This document shows, in pieces, positions 5,955 to 6,001 of a stretch of 6,001 nucleotides of DNA. Position 1 is the first letter of the stretch. Each line of letters opens with the position of its first letter. The notes below the pieces were generated by a model. The model was given only the letters and a program-made list of their open reading frames with translations, was not told the DNA's origin and did no database searches. The stretch comes from an uncultured Gammaproteobacteria bacterium (GTDB lineage Bacteria; Pseudomonadota; Gammaproteobacteria; Nitrosococcales; Methylophagaceae): NCBI GenBank assembly GCA_913058195.1, contig CAJXPP010000141.1, positions 1 through 6,001 on the forward strand, read 5' to 3'. Position numbers and translations under genes: made by a program.

Positions 5955-6001
5955 CTGTCTCTTATACACATCTGACGCTGCCGACGATCTACTCTGTGTA
6001 G
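5955..6001 (+). other. Illumina Nextera adapter contamination (non-genomic)
   Basis: From 5955 the sequence reads CTGTCTCTTATACACATCT, the 19-bp Tn5 mosaic end used in Nextera libraries. The rest of the Nextera read-1 adapter follows in reverse complement up to 5987. The next eight bases, TCTACTCT (5988-5995), are the reverse complement of AGAGTAGA, which I recall as i5 index 504. GTGTAG (5996-6001) is the beginning of the reverse-complemented P5 sequence. The order and spacing match a read running off its insert. This stretch is a sequencing artefact and should be trimmed; it is not a Tn5 element. Confidence 0.98.

Noticed and set aside
5955..5973. Tn5 mosaic end, suggesting a transposon boundary
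   Set aside because: It is followed exactly by the rest of the Nextera adapter, an i5 index and the P5 start, so it is library adapter, not a mobile element.

Overview
This window holds a block of chemotaxis and flagellar genes, almost all on the minus strand, from what is most likely an AT-rich gammaproteobacterium with polar flagella. The assignment is inferred from three things: CheR, CheD and CheB resemble gammaproteobacterial forms, a sigma-54-type promoter precedes fliK (as in the Pseudomonas/Vibrio flagellar hierarchies), and a pyrF fragment lies next door. I cannot name a genus. Base composition was judged by eye, not computed.

Layout from left to right. Positions 1-98 carry the last codons of pyrF on the plus strand. 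A strong hairpin at 119-149, flanked by A and T runs, can terminate both pyrF and the minus-strand genes converging on it. On the minus strand, from the right edge in the direction of transcription, the order is: the last 12 codons of a truncated gene, probably a chemoreceptor ending in the CheR/CheB docking motif EWDEF; cheR; cheD, which overlaps cheR by one base; cheB; a small STAS-domain gene; a 130-bp gap with a sigma-54-type promoter; fliK; and a membrane chemoreceptor with almost no periplasmic domain. No gene-free stretch reaches 300 bases.

How the genes work together: CheR methylates, CheB demethylates or deamidates, and CheD deamidates receptor glutamates and glutamines, so together they form the adaptation module of a CheA/CheW system. 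The kinase and coupling genes would be expected further upstream but are outside the sequence. The order mcp-cheR-cheD-cheB matches that known from the che2 cluster of Pseudomonas aeruginosa. The STAS protein may link this module to a serine phosphorylation switch, but no partner kinase or phosphatase is in view. FliK and the terminal receptor look like a second transcription unit driven by sigma-54.

The last 47 bases (5955-6001) are not genomic. They match the Illumina Nextera transposase adapter followed by an i5 index and the start of P5. The true sequence ends at 5954, so the right edge is an assembly end and the upstream receptor is cut by the assembly, not by biology. I found no new defence, mobile or CRISPR system. 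The interesting points are the receptor tether, the STAS gene, the sigma-54 promoter and the sensor-poor receptor.
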